28,667 nt of DNA from CAYRSS01 sp964426945 (GTDB lineage Bacteria; Planctomycetota; Phycisphaerae; UBA1845): positions 1 to 28,667 of the forward strand of contig CAYRSS010000053.1 of the NCBI GenBank assembly GCA_964426945.1, given 5' to 3'. Of the stretch, positions 17,607 to 24,739 are shown piece by piece. The position numbers and the translations under genes are program-made. The notes under the pieces are model-generated. The model was not told the DNA's origin, did not search any database, and saw only the letters and a program-made list of their open reading frames with translations. The first letter of the stretch is position 1. Each line of letters starts with the position of its first letter.

Positions 17607-18346
17607 TCGGGCCGCGCGGCGGTCAGTCGGCGCGGACAGTGCTCCATCGAGCACAAATCACAGACGTAAGGACGACGCTGCACGCGCGGCCCCAGGCCGA
17701 TGATGCCGCTGACGCTCTTGACCGGCTGCATCACAGCATGGTCTGTGAGCGTCACGCCCGCAGGCTGATTCGGCAGCAGCGCGAACAACGCGTGCTGATC
17801 GCGCGTGGACCACGTGCAGTAGCCGGGGCTGTAACGATTGGTGATCGCCCAGCCGCGCGGCGCGACGGTCGCCAGCAGTTCGCGCTCCATCACGTCGGCG
17901 GCAGCCTCAACGGCGGCCGAGCCGATCGCATCGAGCAAGTACGCTGCCAGCGGATCTCCCTCCGCGAGACCGCTGCGCGACGCCTCCTCGAGGCGCGGAC
18001 CGATGGTGACCACGAATACGGCCACGGCGTCGCTGCGCGACACCTGCGCAAGCACCATCCGGCCGACCGCCAGCTTGTGCCGCGGATGGTCGCCGCAGCG
18101 CAGCGCTTCGACGCGCGGATCCGCCGTCGCCGACACGATACGCCACAGCCAGCGCGGCTCGATGAAGGCCATCGCGGTCGCCAGCGCCGACTCCAGGTCG
18201 CGGCGAACGGCCTCGGCAGGACGCGGCGACGCCGGACCATAGCCCAGCCAGCGGAGCAGCTTGTCACCATCCAGCCCGAGCGACTGCGGGTCGCACCGGC
18301 CCTCGCAGCACAAATCGAGAATCGAACCCGGCGGCGCGGCGGTCAT
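17603..18346 (-). CDS. Free-standing methionine-synthase reactivation (AdoMet-binding) domain protein
   Basis: 247 residues resembling the C-terminal activation domain of MetH, which uses AdoMet to remethylate oxidised cob(II)alamin. The landmark pieces are RYSPGYCTWS (171-180, the RxxPGY AdoMet motif) and LTDHAVMQPVKSVSGIIG (200-217). It also has cysteine groups outside the usual domain: DLCCEGRC near the N-terminus (C13, C14, C18) and CDLCSMEHC at the end (C229, C232, C237), which could hold a metal or Fe-S cluster. The ATG at 18346 overlaps the stop of the corrinoid gene (ATGA), indicating translational coupling. In Thermotoga maritima a separate protein of this type serves a MetH lacking the domain. 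The TAG stop lies in the terminal repeat of the element at 17486-17606, so the original C-terminus may have differed. Confidence 0.85.
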   Translation of the reverse strand: MTAAPPGSILDLCCEGRCDPQSLGLDGDKLLRWLGYGPASPRPAEAVRRDLESALATAMAFIEPRWLWRIVSATADPRVEALRCGDHPRHKLAVGRMVLAQVSRSDAVAVFVVTIGPRLEEASRSGLAEGDPLAAYLLDAIGSAAVEAAADVMERELLATVAPRGWAITNRYSPGYCTWSTRDQHALFALLPNQPAGVTLTDHAVMQPVKSVSGIIGLGPRVQRRPYVCDLCSMEHCPRRLTAARPD

Positions 18347-19026
18347 GCCACGTCCTCCGCGGGGATAAGCCGATCGAGCAGGGCGATCGCCGCGACCGGG
18401 TCCGAGGCGTAGCCGTCGGCGCCGATCTCGCCGGCAAACTCCACCGATACCGGGGCCCCACCCACGAGGATCACCGTCGAGGGGCTGGCCGCGCGGATCG
18501 TCGCGGTTGTCTCGCGCATGTGGAGCATCGTGGTGGTCAGCAGCGCCGACATACCCACCGCGCATCCGGGGTTCGCAAGAACGGCCTCGACGAATCGCTC
18601 ACCTGAGCAGTCGATCCCCAGGTCCACAACCCGCCAGCCAGCGCCCTCGAGCATCATGGCAACCAGGTTCTTGCCGATGTCATGCAGGTCGCCGCGGACC
18701 GTCCCGAGCACGAAGACGCCGCGCGCGGGCATGGGCCGGCCGACGAACGCCGGTCGGAGCGCCGCCAGCCCGGCGCGCATGGCCCTGGCGGCGATGAGCA
18801 CTTCAGGAATAAAAACCTCCCCTGCCGCAAACCGCCGCCCGACCGCCTGCATGCCGGGCAGGAGGCCACGCTTCAGCACGGCATCGGGGGGTTGCTGATC
18901 GGCAAGCGCCGCAGCCACCAACTCCACCACGCCGGGGGAGCCGCGAGATCCGGGCGGGATGTCAGTGGCTGCGTCGGTCTTGCCCTGCTCGACGCAGGCC
19001 GCCAATCGGCTGAACAAGTCGGCCAT
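18343..19026 (-). CDS. Corrinoid (B12)-binding methyl carrier protein, MtaC/MetH type
   Basis: 227 residues with the two-part layout of methyl-carrier corrinoid proteins: a helical cap domain (about 1-95, LLPGMQAVGRRFAAGEVFIPE) and a Rossmann-like B12 domain. The cobalt-ligating motif is DLHDIG (113-118, H115). SALLTTTM (160-167) and GGAPV (189-193), which hold the nucleotide tail, follow. It would shuttle methyl groups between the MtaA-like enzyme, the homocysteine methyltransferase and the reactivation protein encoded next to it. The frame is open upstream to 19311, but homology starts at MADLFSRLAACVEQG, so ATG 19026 is chosen; GGAG lies about 11 bases upstream. Its stop overlaps the next gene by ATGA. 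Confidence 0.92.
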   Translation of the reverse strand: MADLFSRLAACVEQGKTDAATDIPPGSRGSPGVVELVAAALADQQPPDAVLKRGLLPGMQAVGRRFAAGEVFIPEVLIAARAMRAGLAALRPAFVGRPMPARGVFVLGTVRGDLHDIGKNLVAMMLEGAGWRVVDLGIDCSGERFVEAVLANPGCAVGMSALLTTTMLHMRETTATIRAASPSTVILVGGAPVSVEFAGEIGADGYASDPVAAIALLDRLIPAEDVA

Positions 19027-19309
19027 CGCTCGCCGCTCCGAAGCCACGCACGGAAGCACCCCGGGGCCGGTGCGCCCCTCCGCGCAGTAGCGGCGGGAGA
19101 ATCCGCAGGCGACCTTCCGCCTGCCGACCGGCCCGACCCGAGGCGAACTGCCTAGTTCAGCGAAGCAAGCGGCGTGCCACGGCCCCTCACTCCCTCTCCC
19201 CACCCGCGGCGCTTCCCCCCGCCCCGCCTCCCGCGGATGATCGCCCGCCGGACCGGGCCGCGGGGCTAGCGAGCCGGCCGCGGCGCGGGCCACCGGAGCA
19301 GATTCCAGC
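19027..19309. other. Divergent leader region between the corrinoid operon and the EamA gene
   Basis: 283 bases, very GC-rich. Reading the minus strand it has three local stems: GAACT/AGTTC (19158-19145), GCAGGCG/CGCCTGC (19124-19105, 7-base perfect, 6-base loop) and GCACC/GGTGC (19073-19056). A structured 5' leader is possible, but no known riboswitch consensus could be matched. A pyrimidine-rich run sits at about 19185-19232. Confidence 0.35.
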
Positions 19310-20254
19310 ATGGCGCAGGAAGCGGGCAGCCCGGGACGATCCTACGGCGCAGGGCTGCTCTTCATCCTGCTGGCCGCCGTGCTGTGGAGCCTGAATGGGG
19401 CGTTGATCAAGTTCATCTACCGCGACGGCGCCGGCCCCGAAGGGGTGACCATCGCGTTCTATCGCTCCCTGATCGGCGGGCTCTTCCTGCTTCCGCTGGC
19501 CCGGGGACGTTTTCACACGCTGCTGCGCCCCGCGCCGGGGGCCGTCGGCGGGAAGCGAAGGCTCCGTCCCGCGGCGCTGTGGTGCTGCATCTTCTTCACC
19601 ACCATGACGGTGTGTTTTGTCACCGCCATGACGATGACCGCCGCGGCCAACGCGATCATCCTTCAATACACCTCCACGTTCTGGATCTTCGGCCTCTCAC
19701 CGCTGGTGCTCGGCGAGCGGGCGCGCCTGCGCGACCTCGCCGTGCTCGCCCTGGCGATGGCCGGCATCGTCATCATCTTCGTGGGCAACGCCGGGACGAG
19801 CCTCGCCGGGCTCACGATCGCGCTGGCGGCGGGACTGTTCTACGGCCTGCTCACGCTGATGATCCGGCGCCTGCGCGACGCGGATTCGGCGGCCGTCACC
19901 GTAGCCAACACCCTCGGCTCGGCGATCATCATGCTGCCGCTGGTGGCGATGATGGGCGAGTTCGCGGTCTCGGGCCGGATCGCGGCGCTGCTCGTGGCGA
20001 TGGGGGTACTGCAGTTCGGGCTGCCCTACTGGCTGTACTCGCTGGGCCTCGCCCGCGTGCCGGCGTACCAGGTGGCGCTGATCACGCTGCTGGAGCCGGT
20101 GCTGGTGCCGCTGTGGACGTGGCTCGCCGTGGGCGAGCGGGTTCCGGGCTGGACGGCCGTGGGCGGCGGGGTGATTCTCGCCGCGCTGCTGATCTTCGTC
20201 GTCGTCGCGCGCCGCGCGCCGGCGAGACCGCCTATGCCGCCGGCTTCGTCCTGA
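19310..20254 (+). CDS. EamA/DMT-family inner-membrane transporter
   Basis: 314 residues with about ten hydrophobic segments in two repeats, as in drug/metabolite transporters. The first helix is LLFILLAAVLWSLNGALIKF, with an FYRSLIGGLFLLPLA segment next, and the second half has LAGLTIALAAGLFYGLLTLM and YWLYSLGLARVPAYQVALI, then LLEPVLVPLW. The substrate cannot be inferred. The ATG 19310 has GGAG about 12 bases upstream. The 3' end overlaps the convergent DoxX gene by 23 bases. It is divergent from the corrinoid operon. Confidence 0.88.
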   Translation: MAQEAGSPGRSYGAGLLFILLAAVLWSLNGALIKFIYRDGAGPEGVTIAFYRSLIGGLFLLPLARGRFHTLLRPAPGAVGGKRRLRPAALWCCIFFTTMTVCFVTAMTMTAAANAIILQYTSTFWIFGLSPLVLGERARLRDLAVLALAMAGIVIIFVGNAGTSLAGLTIALAAGLFYGLLTLMIRRLRDADSAAVTVANTLGSAIIMLPLVAMMGEFAVSGRIAALLVAMGVLQFGLPYWLYSLGLARVPAYQVALITLLEPVLVPLWTWLAVGERVPGWTAVGGGVILAALLIFVVVARRAPARPPMPPASS

Positions 20255-20696
20255 CGCCGCGCATGACCACCGCATCGAGCGAATACCGCCCCGCGCCGGT
20301 GCAGAGCAGCGCCGCAAACACGCCGAGGTATAGCAGCGCCGGCTCCTTCGCTGCCCCGCCGCCCATGAAGAACGGGTCGTCGCCGTGCACGACAAACGCG
20401 GCGATGACGAACGTAAACACCAGCGGCAGGCACGCCGCGCGCGTCGCCAGCCCGATGATCACCAGCCCCGCACAGATCGCTTCGCTGAAGACCGCCCCCG
20501 CCATGCTCGCGGTGTTGCCGATGCCGAGCGGGTCGGGGAAGTTCTCCGCCCCGCCGGGGAAGTTGGACAGCTTGCCCCAGCCGTGACCGATGAGCATCAT
20601 GCCGCCGAACGAAACGCGCAGCAGCAACAGGCCGATGGAAGAGAGCGCGTGGTGCGCGCCCGCCATCCGGCGGGCGGTGTCGGCGATCAGCGTCAT
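20232..20696 (-). CDS. DoxX-family membrane protein
   Basis: 154 residues with four hydrophobic segments. The typical DoxX start LLLLRVSFGGMMLIGHGWGK (about 22-41) is followed by PGGAENFPDPLGIG, then LVIIGLATRAACLPLVFTFV and ALLYLGVFAALLCTGAGRYS. The family is widespread in membranes and its biochemical role is generally unclear. The ATG 20696 has GGAGAA about eight bases upstream. The end overlaps the end of the EamA gene by 23 bases, tail to tail. Confidence 0.87.
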   Translation of the reverse strand: MTLIADTARRMAGAHHALSSIGLLLLRVSFGGMMLIGHGWGKLSNFPGGAENFPDPLGIGNTASMAGAVFSEAICAGLVIIGLATRAACLPLVFTFVIAAFVVHGDDPFFMGGGAAKEPALLYLGVFAALLCTGAGRYSLDAVVMRGVRTKPAA

Positions 20697-20829
20697 GGTT
20701 GTATTCTCCGGCGACCGACGCGGAGTCTAGCGGACACGGTTCGCGGGCGGCAAGGCGAAAACCCGCGCCCCGGCCGGCCCGGGAGGGGTGGGCGGACACC
20801 TGCGCGGTTCCTAGGATGATACGCCGGTC

Positions 20830-20835
20830 GGAGGG
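20830..20835 (+). promoter_or_regulatory. Shine-Dalgarno that decides a TTG start
   Basis: GGAGGG, seven bases upstream of the in-frame TTG at 20843. The later ATG at 20858 has no such sequence in front. Confidence 0.45.
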
Positions 20836-20842
20836 TCGAGCT

Positions 20843-21769
20843 TTGTCCTGCGCCCCCATGCTGCGACAGCGAAAAGTCGGTTTCAGCCAGCCTGCGCGCC
20901 GGCCGGTCGCGCTCGCGCTGTCGTCGGTGGCGCTCTGGGCGGGGTGCAACGCCTACCTGCCCCCGGCGCAGGAGGAACTCTTCCGCCTGCCGCTCGTGGT
21001 CAACGGGGTGGCGGTCGGCGATGCGCTGATCGACACCGGCGGCGGCTACGAGGTGCTGCTGCGTGAGCCCTTCGGGCTCGAACTGGTCGACGAGGCGCGG
21101 GTCATCGCCTTCGGCGGCATCGAAACGGTCGGCGTGACCGAGCCGTTTGAGTTTGCCGTCGGCGGCTACCGCACGATGGCGGGCGGCGCGCTGGTCGGCC
21201 TGTCGGTCTGCGACTGCAACGGTCTGGGCTATCACTTCCTGCGCCGCACCGGGCTGACCCTCGCGGTCGACTTTCCCAAGCGGCTCGCGTACTTCCTGCC
21301 CTCGCGGCCCGACAGCGATCTGTTTCTGAGCTTCCGCGAACCGCCCGCGCACATGCCCGATTTCAACGGTGCGTTCATCCAGATCGACGTGGAAGCGGAC
21401 GGCCAGAAGCGAACGGTCCTGGGACTGCTCGACACCGGGGCGAGCATCACCGTCGTCCGTCGCGGCCTGGTCGGCACGCCGCTGCCCCTCGCGGGTACGC
21501 AGGAAGTGCTGATCTCCGAATCCCAGCTTGGCACGGCTCGCGCCACCGTCGGCCTCTTCGACAACGACGACCTGCCCGATGTCATCCTCGGCCTCGATCT
21601 CATGCGCGTGTGGGCCGATCGTTGGATCTTCGACTTCGGCCGCAACGGCGGGCCCGGTTCCGTCTCCGTGTTTTTCGAGTCCGACGCGCCGCAGATCCCC
21701 GGCGACAACGTGACGCTGCTGAAATCTCCCGCCCGGTCCGCCCGCGCGGCCGCGCCCGGCCCGCGCTGA
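20843..21769 (+). CDS. Lipoprotein with two retropepsin-like aspartyl protease lobes
   Basis: 308 residues from TTG 20843 (strong Shine-Dalgarno), or 303 from ATG 20858. The N-terminus has a basic stretch, a hydrophobic core (VALALSSVAL) and a lipobox ending in Cys35 (LWAGC), so it is probably anchored in a membrane. Two copies of an aspartyl-protease unit follow. Lobe one has ALIDTGGGYEVLL (DTG 64-66) and GYHFLRRTGLTLAVDF (129-144). Lobe two has LGLLDTGASITVV (DTG 197-199) and VILGLDLMRVW ... WIFDFG (247-265). Retroviral-type proteases need two DTG triads from a dimer; here both are in one chain. Lobe one lacks the usual LGxD before FLR. The tail ends in an Ala/Arg/Pro-rich stretch. Protease activity is inference. 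Confidence 0.8.
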   Translation: MSCAPMLRQRKVGFSQPARRPVALALSSVALWAGCNAYLPPAQEELFRLPLVVNGVAVGDALIDTGGGYEVLLREPFGLELVDEARVIAFGGIETVGVTEPFEFAVGGYRTMAGGALVGLSVCDCNGLGYHFLRRTGLTLAVDFPKRLAYFLPSRPDSDLFLSFREPPAHMPDFNGAFIQIDVEADGQKRTVLGLLDTGASITVVRRGLVGTPLPLAGTQEVLISESQLGTARATVGLFDNDDLPDVILGLDLMRVWADRWIFDFGRNGGPGSVSVFFESDAPQIPGDNVTLLKSPARSARAAAPGPR

Positions 21770-21852
21770 CGCCCAGCCCCCATCCGATCCCGCATTCCGC
21801 CAGGCCCCCCGCTCGCATTGGCTTGGCCCGTGCTTCGTGTCACAATGGCCCC

Positions 21853-23244
21853 ATGCCATACCTGTCTGCTCTTTCGTTGATGCTGTTGGGATGGTGCCTG
21901 GTCACGGCTCCGCCGAGCGCGCTCGCCGCGCCCGCGCAAGCTCGCGAGCCCGGGCTCGAGCCGGTGCGTCTCGGCCAGGCCCGCGCGCAGGAAGCGCCGC
22001 CCGGTCGGCGCCGTGCGACACGAAACCGCCCCGCGCGGGAGGAGGTCGCTCCGCCCGCCGACACGCAACCCGCCGTCATCCTTCGCACCACTGAACCCGT
22101 GCGGCTGGCGTTCCGCGAACACCTCGGACCCTACTGGACCGTCGGCCGCGTGGTGTCGAGCGTCGCGCGCGAGCTGCGCGAGGCGGGCCGATCGGGACCG
22201 ATCGTCGTGCGCTACATGGAGGACCCTGCGCGCACAGCGCCCGACCGGCTGGTGACGCGGATCGGCTGGTTTGCTGAGCCCGGCGAAGCGGCGGTCGAGG
22301 GATTCCGCATCGAGCCGGTCGGCGAAGAGGAGCTCGCGTGCTCCGCGGGCGACGCCCGGTCGGTCAAACCGCTGCAGGCGATCACCGACCTTCGCAACTG
22401 GGTCGCCGACCGCGGCTATGAACCGACGGGCCCGGTGTACGAGATTCACCACCCGGCCGAGCCCGGTGATAGCGGCCCGCGCGTCGAGACCTGTGTCGCC
22501 GCCCGGCCGGTCGGCGACGCGGCGGCGCCCGTCCACACCGACACCGCCCCGCCTCCGCCTGTGCGGCTGGATCCGATCAAGTCGCGGGTCGAGCCCGATG
22601 CCAGCGGCGACGACCGTGTCGAAGTCGTGATCCCGATTCGCCTCGAACCGCGCAACCCGCCGGCCGCCGAACCGAAGCCAGCCGAGCCCGCGGCTGCCGA
22701 ACCGGCTGCGGAGCAGCCCGTCACGCCAGCCGAACCGTCAGTGGCCGACGCCGATCCCCGCCGGCCTGCGGCCGACAGCCCGCCCCGCCGTGATCCGGCC
22801 GCGGTCGAGCCCGCGCCGGCCGTTGGTGGCGCCGGGCGTGCGCCGGGTGCCGCGGGGATGGGGGCGCTGCTTCGTGCCGAGGATCACGAGGGGGTTGCCG
22901 CCTTGCTTATCCCCGCCAATCGCGCGTGGGGTCATGACGACTGTGCGTTCGCCGGGGCGGTGGTGACGCGGATTGAAGCGCTGGCCGGGCGGCTGGGCGG
23001 ACCCATGAACGGGCTGGCCGCGGCGTGTGCGAATCGGTGGAACGAGCGCTGCGGCGCGGCGGGTCCGGCGCTGCGCGTCGCATTTCGGCTGAGCGCCGCC
23101 GATCCGCGGTCGGAAGAGAAACGGGCGGTGATCCGCAAGATCGACGGCCTTATGGCCGCCGTGGGCGCCGGTGCGCTGACCGCGGACGCGCTCCGCAGCG
23201 CGCTCGGCGAGGCGCTCGACGGCGCGGCCCAGCTCTGGGAGTAG
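21853..23244 (+). CDS. Exported protein with GyrI-like domain and Pro/Ala/Glu-rich linker
   Basis: 463 residues. A Sec signal (PYLSALSLMLLGWCLVTA, cut near ALA-A at 25-26) is followed by a basic/proline-rich stretch. A domain at about 78-202 resembles GyrI-like small-molecule-binding domains: RLAFREHLGPYWTVGRVV, then RYMEDPARTAPDRLVTRIGW and LQAITDLRNWVADRGYEPTG ending in PVYEIHH. A long low-complexity linker rich in P, A and E follows (about 205-335), then an unrecognised helical C-terminal domain containing two cysteines. GyrI-like domains are usually cytoplasmic regulators, so export is unusual. An in-frame ATG at 21844 would add three residues; no strong Shine-Dalgarno favours either. The preceding lipoprotein gene ends 83 bases upstream. 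Confidence 0.68.
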   Translation: MPYLSALSLMLLGWCLVTAPPSALAAPAQAREPGLEPVRLGQARAQEAPPGRRRATRNRPAREEVAPPADTQPAVILRTTEPVRLAFREHLGPYWTVGRVVSSVARELREAGRSGPIVVRYMEDPARTAPDRLVTRIGWFAEPGEAAVEGFRIEPVGEEELACSAGDARSVKPLQAITDLRNWVADRGYEPTGPVYEIHHPAEPGDSGPRVETCVAARPVGDAAAPVHTDTAPPPPVRLDPIKSRVEPDASGDDRVEVVIPIRLEPRNPPAAEPKPAEPAAAEPAAEQPVTPAEPSVADADPRRPAADSPPRRDPAAVEPAPAVGGAGRAPGAAGMGALLRAEDHEGVAALLIPANRAWGHDDCAFAGAVVTRIEALAGRLGGPMNGLAAACANRWNERCGAAGPALRVAFRLSAADPRSEEKRAVIRKIDGLMAAVGAGALTADALRSALGEALDGAAQLWE

Positions 23245-23268
23245 CGCCCGCCGAAGCCGCGGCGGTCG

Positions 23269-23931
23269 TCAGTTCGCCGCCGCGGTCGCCGCGGCCATCG
23301 AGGCCGCCACCTCAGCCTGAAGCTCCAGCCAGGCGAGCCAGTCATTCACGCCCGCACTGGTCTGGAGCGAAATCCCGATCACGTCGAGGGCCGCGTTCAC
23401 CCGGCGGATGTTGTCACGACACTCCTGCGGCACGCTCGAACCCGGCCGCAGCCCATCCAGCTTGCTGAGCACCACCAGGTTCGCCTCGCGGAACGCCGCC
23501 GGATGCGCCTGGGGCAGACTCACGCCCTCATCCACCGACCAGAGCACCACGCGCCGTGACGCGCCCGGATCGCGCTGCGCTAATCGGTCGAGCGCTGCGC
23601 CGCTGTCAACGAGCGCGATCGAACCGGCGCCGAGCTTCAGCCCATCCACCAGCAGCCGTACGTCCAGCGCATCGAGCGCCGTGCTGCCGTCCCCGAGAAT
23701 CGCCACGCGGCGGTCTACGCCCATCACACGCGCGGTCTCCCTCAGCAGCGACGTGCGCCCCGCCCCGGGATTCGACACGACGTCGACGACCAGCACACCC
23801 CGCTCGGCAAACCGCACGCGGTTGGCGATGGACTCGCGGTGGTTGGCCTGGTGCCGGGCGTCAGTCGTGCCGCGTCCGCAGGGTGCCGCATTTCTCCGTT
23901 CGGTGATGTGTTGTGCGGGCGTGTCGAGCAT
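23269..23931 (-). CDS. HypB-like GTPase-fold protein with altered nucleotide and metal motifs
   Basis: 220 residues aligning with the nickel-inserting GTPase HypB: ANHRESIANRVRFAERGVLV, then the P-loop region SNPGAGRTSLLRET, AILGDGSTALDA, LWSVDEGVSLPQAHPAAF, VVLSKLDGLRP and a C-terminal GVNDWLAWLELQ. Key residues differ. The P-loop lysine is arginine (R59), NKxD is SKLD (156-159), and the metal-binding CHLDA and GNLVCP segments are missing or replaced (LVDSGAALD). Its ATG lies one base after the HypA-like stop (TGAgATG), with GGAGG about ten bases upstream, so the two are coupled. No hydrogenase or urease gene is in the window. Homology is clear; the function has probably diverged, or the protein has decayed. 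Confidence 0.8.
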   Translation of the reverse strand: MLDTPAQHITERRNAAPCGRGTTDARHQANHRESIANRVRFAERGVLVVDVVSNPGAGRTSLLRETARVMGVDRRVAILGDGSTALDALDVRLLVDGLKLGAGSIALVDSGAALDRLAQRDPGASRRVVLWSVDEGVSLPQAHPAAFREANLVVLSKLDGLRPGSSVPQECRDNIRRVNAALDVIGISLQTSAGVNDWLAWLELQAEVAASMAAATAAAN

Positions 23932-23932
23932 C

Positions 23933-24274
23933 TCAGGTTACCTCCAGTTCCACGATGCGAAGCTGATCGCCCCCGCGGGAGACGAGATCGCGGCCGCCGC
24001 AGTTCGGACAGGCGGGCGACGGGAGAATCTGGTGAAATCGCCGACCGCAGCCCCGGCAGATGGCCTCGCTGCTGCCCTCGCAGATCGTCAGGCGAGCGTG
24101 GTCCGCGACGGTCCCCTCCTTCGCGAACTCGAAGGCCCGCCGCAGCGAGTCCGGCTCGATGCCAACGCTGTCGCCCAGTTCGATCCACACGGCGTGCACC
24201 GTCGCGAAACCGTCAGACCGGCTTCGCTCTTCGAGAATCTGCAGCAGTTCTTCACACAAGACCACTTCGTTCAT
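23933..24274 (-). CDS. HypA-like zinc protein lacking the nickel-ligand histidine
   Basis: 113 residues, the normal HypA length. The start MNEVVLCEELLQILEE corresponds to the conserved MHE start, but His2, a nickel ligand of HypA, is Asn. IELGDSVGIEPDSLRRAFEF (31-50) matches the family core. The structural zinc site is intact: C73-x2-C76 and C89-x2-C92 (AICRGC, PACPNC). The end GGDQLRIVELEV is typical. The ATG at 24274 overlaps by four bases (ATGA) the stop of a possible 31-codon frame (24271-24366), and its own stop is one base from the HypB-like start, so the three frames look like one operon. HypA normally delivers nickel to [NiFe] hydrogenase with HypB; that role is doubtful here. Confidence 0.87.
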   Translation of the reverse strand: MNEVVLCEELLQILEERSRSDGFATVHAVWIELGDSVGIEPDSLRRAFEFAKEGTVADHARLTICEGSSEAICRGCGRRFHQILPSPACPNCGGRDLVSRGGDQLRIVELEVT

Positions 24275-24366
24275 GTCACCACTTCGATTCCCGCTTGAGC
24301 CAGCCGCATGATCTGCCGCGCGAATGCCGCACGGTGGCTTCCTTCCCCGAGCCCGATCACCGGCAC
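24271..24366 (-). CDS. Possible 31-residue ORF upstream of and overlapping hypA-like
   Basis: GTG 24366 is preceded by GGAGGA at six bases. The 31 codons begin MPVIGLGEGSHRAAF and end in TGA inside the HypA-like ATG (ATGA overlap). The start VIGLGEG...GIEVV faintly resembles the first strand-helix of hydrogenase maturation proteases, so it might be the remnant of one, or a short leader that couples translation. Evidence is thin. Confidence 0.35.
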   Translation of the reverse strand: MPVIGLGEGSHRAAFARQIMRLAQAGIEVVT

Positions 24367-24739
24367 GCTGATCCTCCGGCACGTTCCGGCCGGGTCGCTG
24401 CCTACGGGGGAAGTACCATTCGGCGACGGTTGCCCCGCGCGCGCCGACCGCGGCCTGCCCGCGCGCAGGGCATGACGTACTCGGACCCGACCGATAAGCC
24501 GCGCAATTTCACGCCGCCGATCGCGCCGCGCCGCGACACCCGTGGGGGGATCACCCCGGCCTTGGGGTAGATGCCCTGTTCTCTGCTCTGTCCCATAGCA
24601 GCGCAGGTTTTGGCTGCCTGGCGGCTTGCGCGGCGGAGCTTGCTTGTCGGGCGCGCGGTCGACCGCTATGGTGCCCGTCGACCGCGACGAGGCGTGGATG
24701 AGGTCGTCGCGCACGACCTCGCACACCGGGAGGGCTCGC
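24367..24739. other. 373-base divergent intergenic region with pyrF promoter
   Basis: No convincing gene. It holds the pyrF promoter (24644-24672). A 32-codon frame from ATG 24472 (+), starting MTYSDPTDKPRNF, has no ribosome-binding site and was not called. Confidence 0.5.
24644..24672 (+). promoter_or_regulatory. Sigma-70-like promoter for pyrF
   Basis: TTGTCG (24644-24649), a 17-base spacer and TATGGT (24667-24672), 68 bases upstream of the pyrF ATG. Both boxes match four of six consensus bases. Confidence 0.42.

Noticed and set aside
19027..19165. Cobalamin riboswitch upstream of the corrinoid operon
   Set aside because: A CCCGCCGCTACTG stretch looked like the conserved core, but the B12-box (AGCCAGGAGACC-like) and the GGTG-AA-TCC pattern are absent.
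24472..24570. 32-codon frame (+) starting MTYSDPTDKPRNF
   Set aside because: No usable Shine-Dalgarno and no recognisable relatives; it ends before the pyrF promoter.
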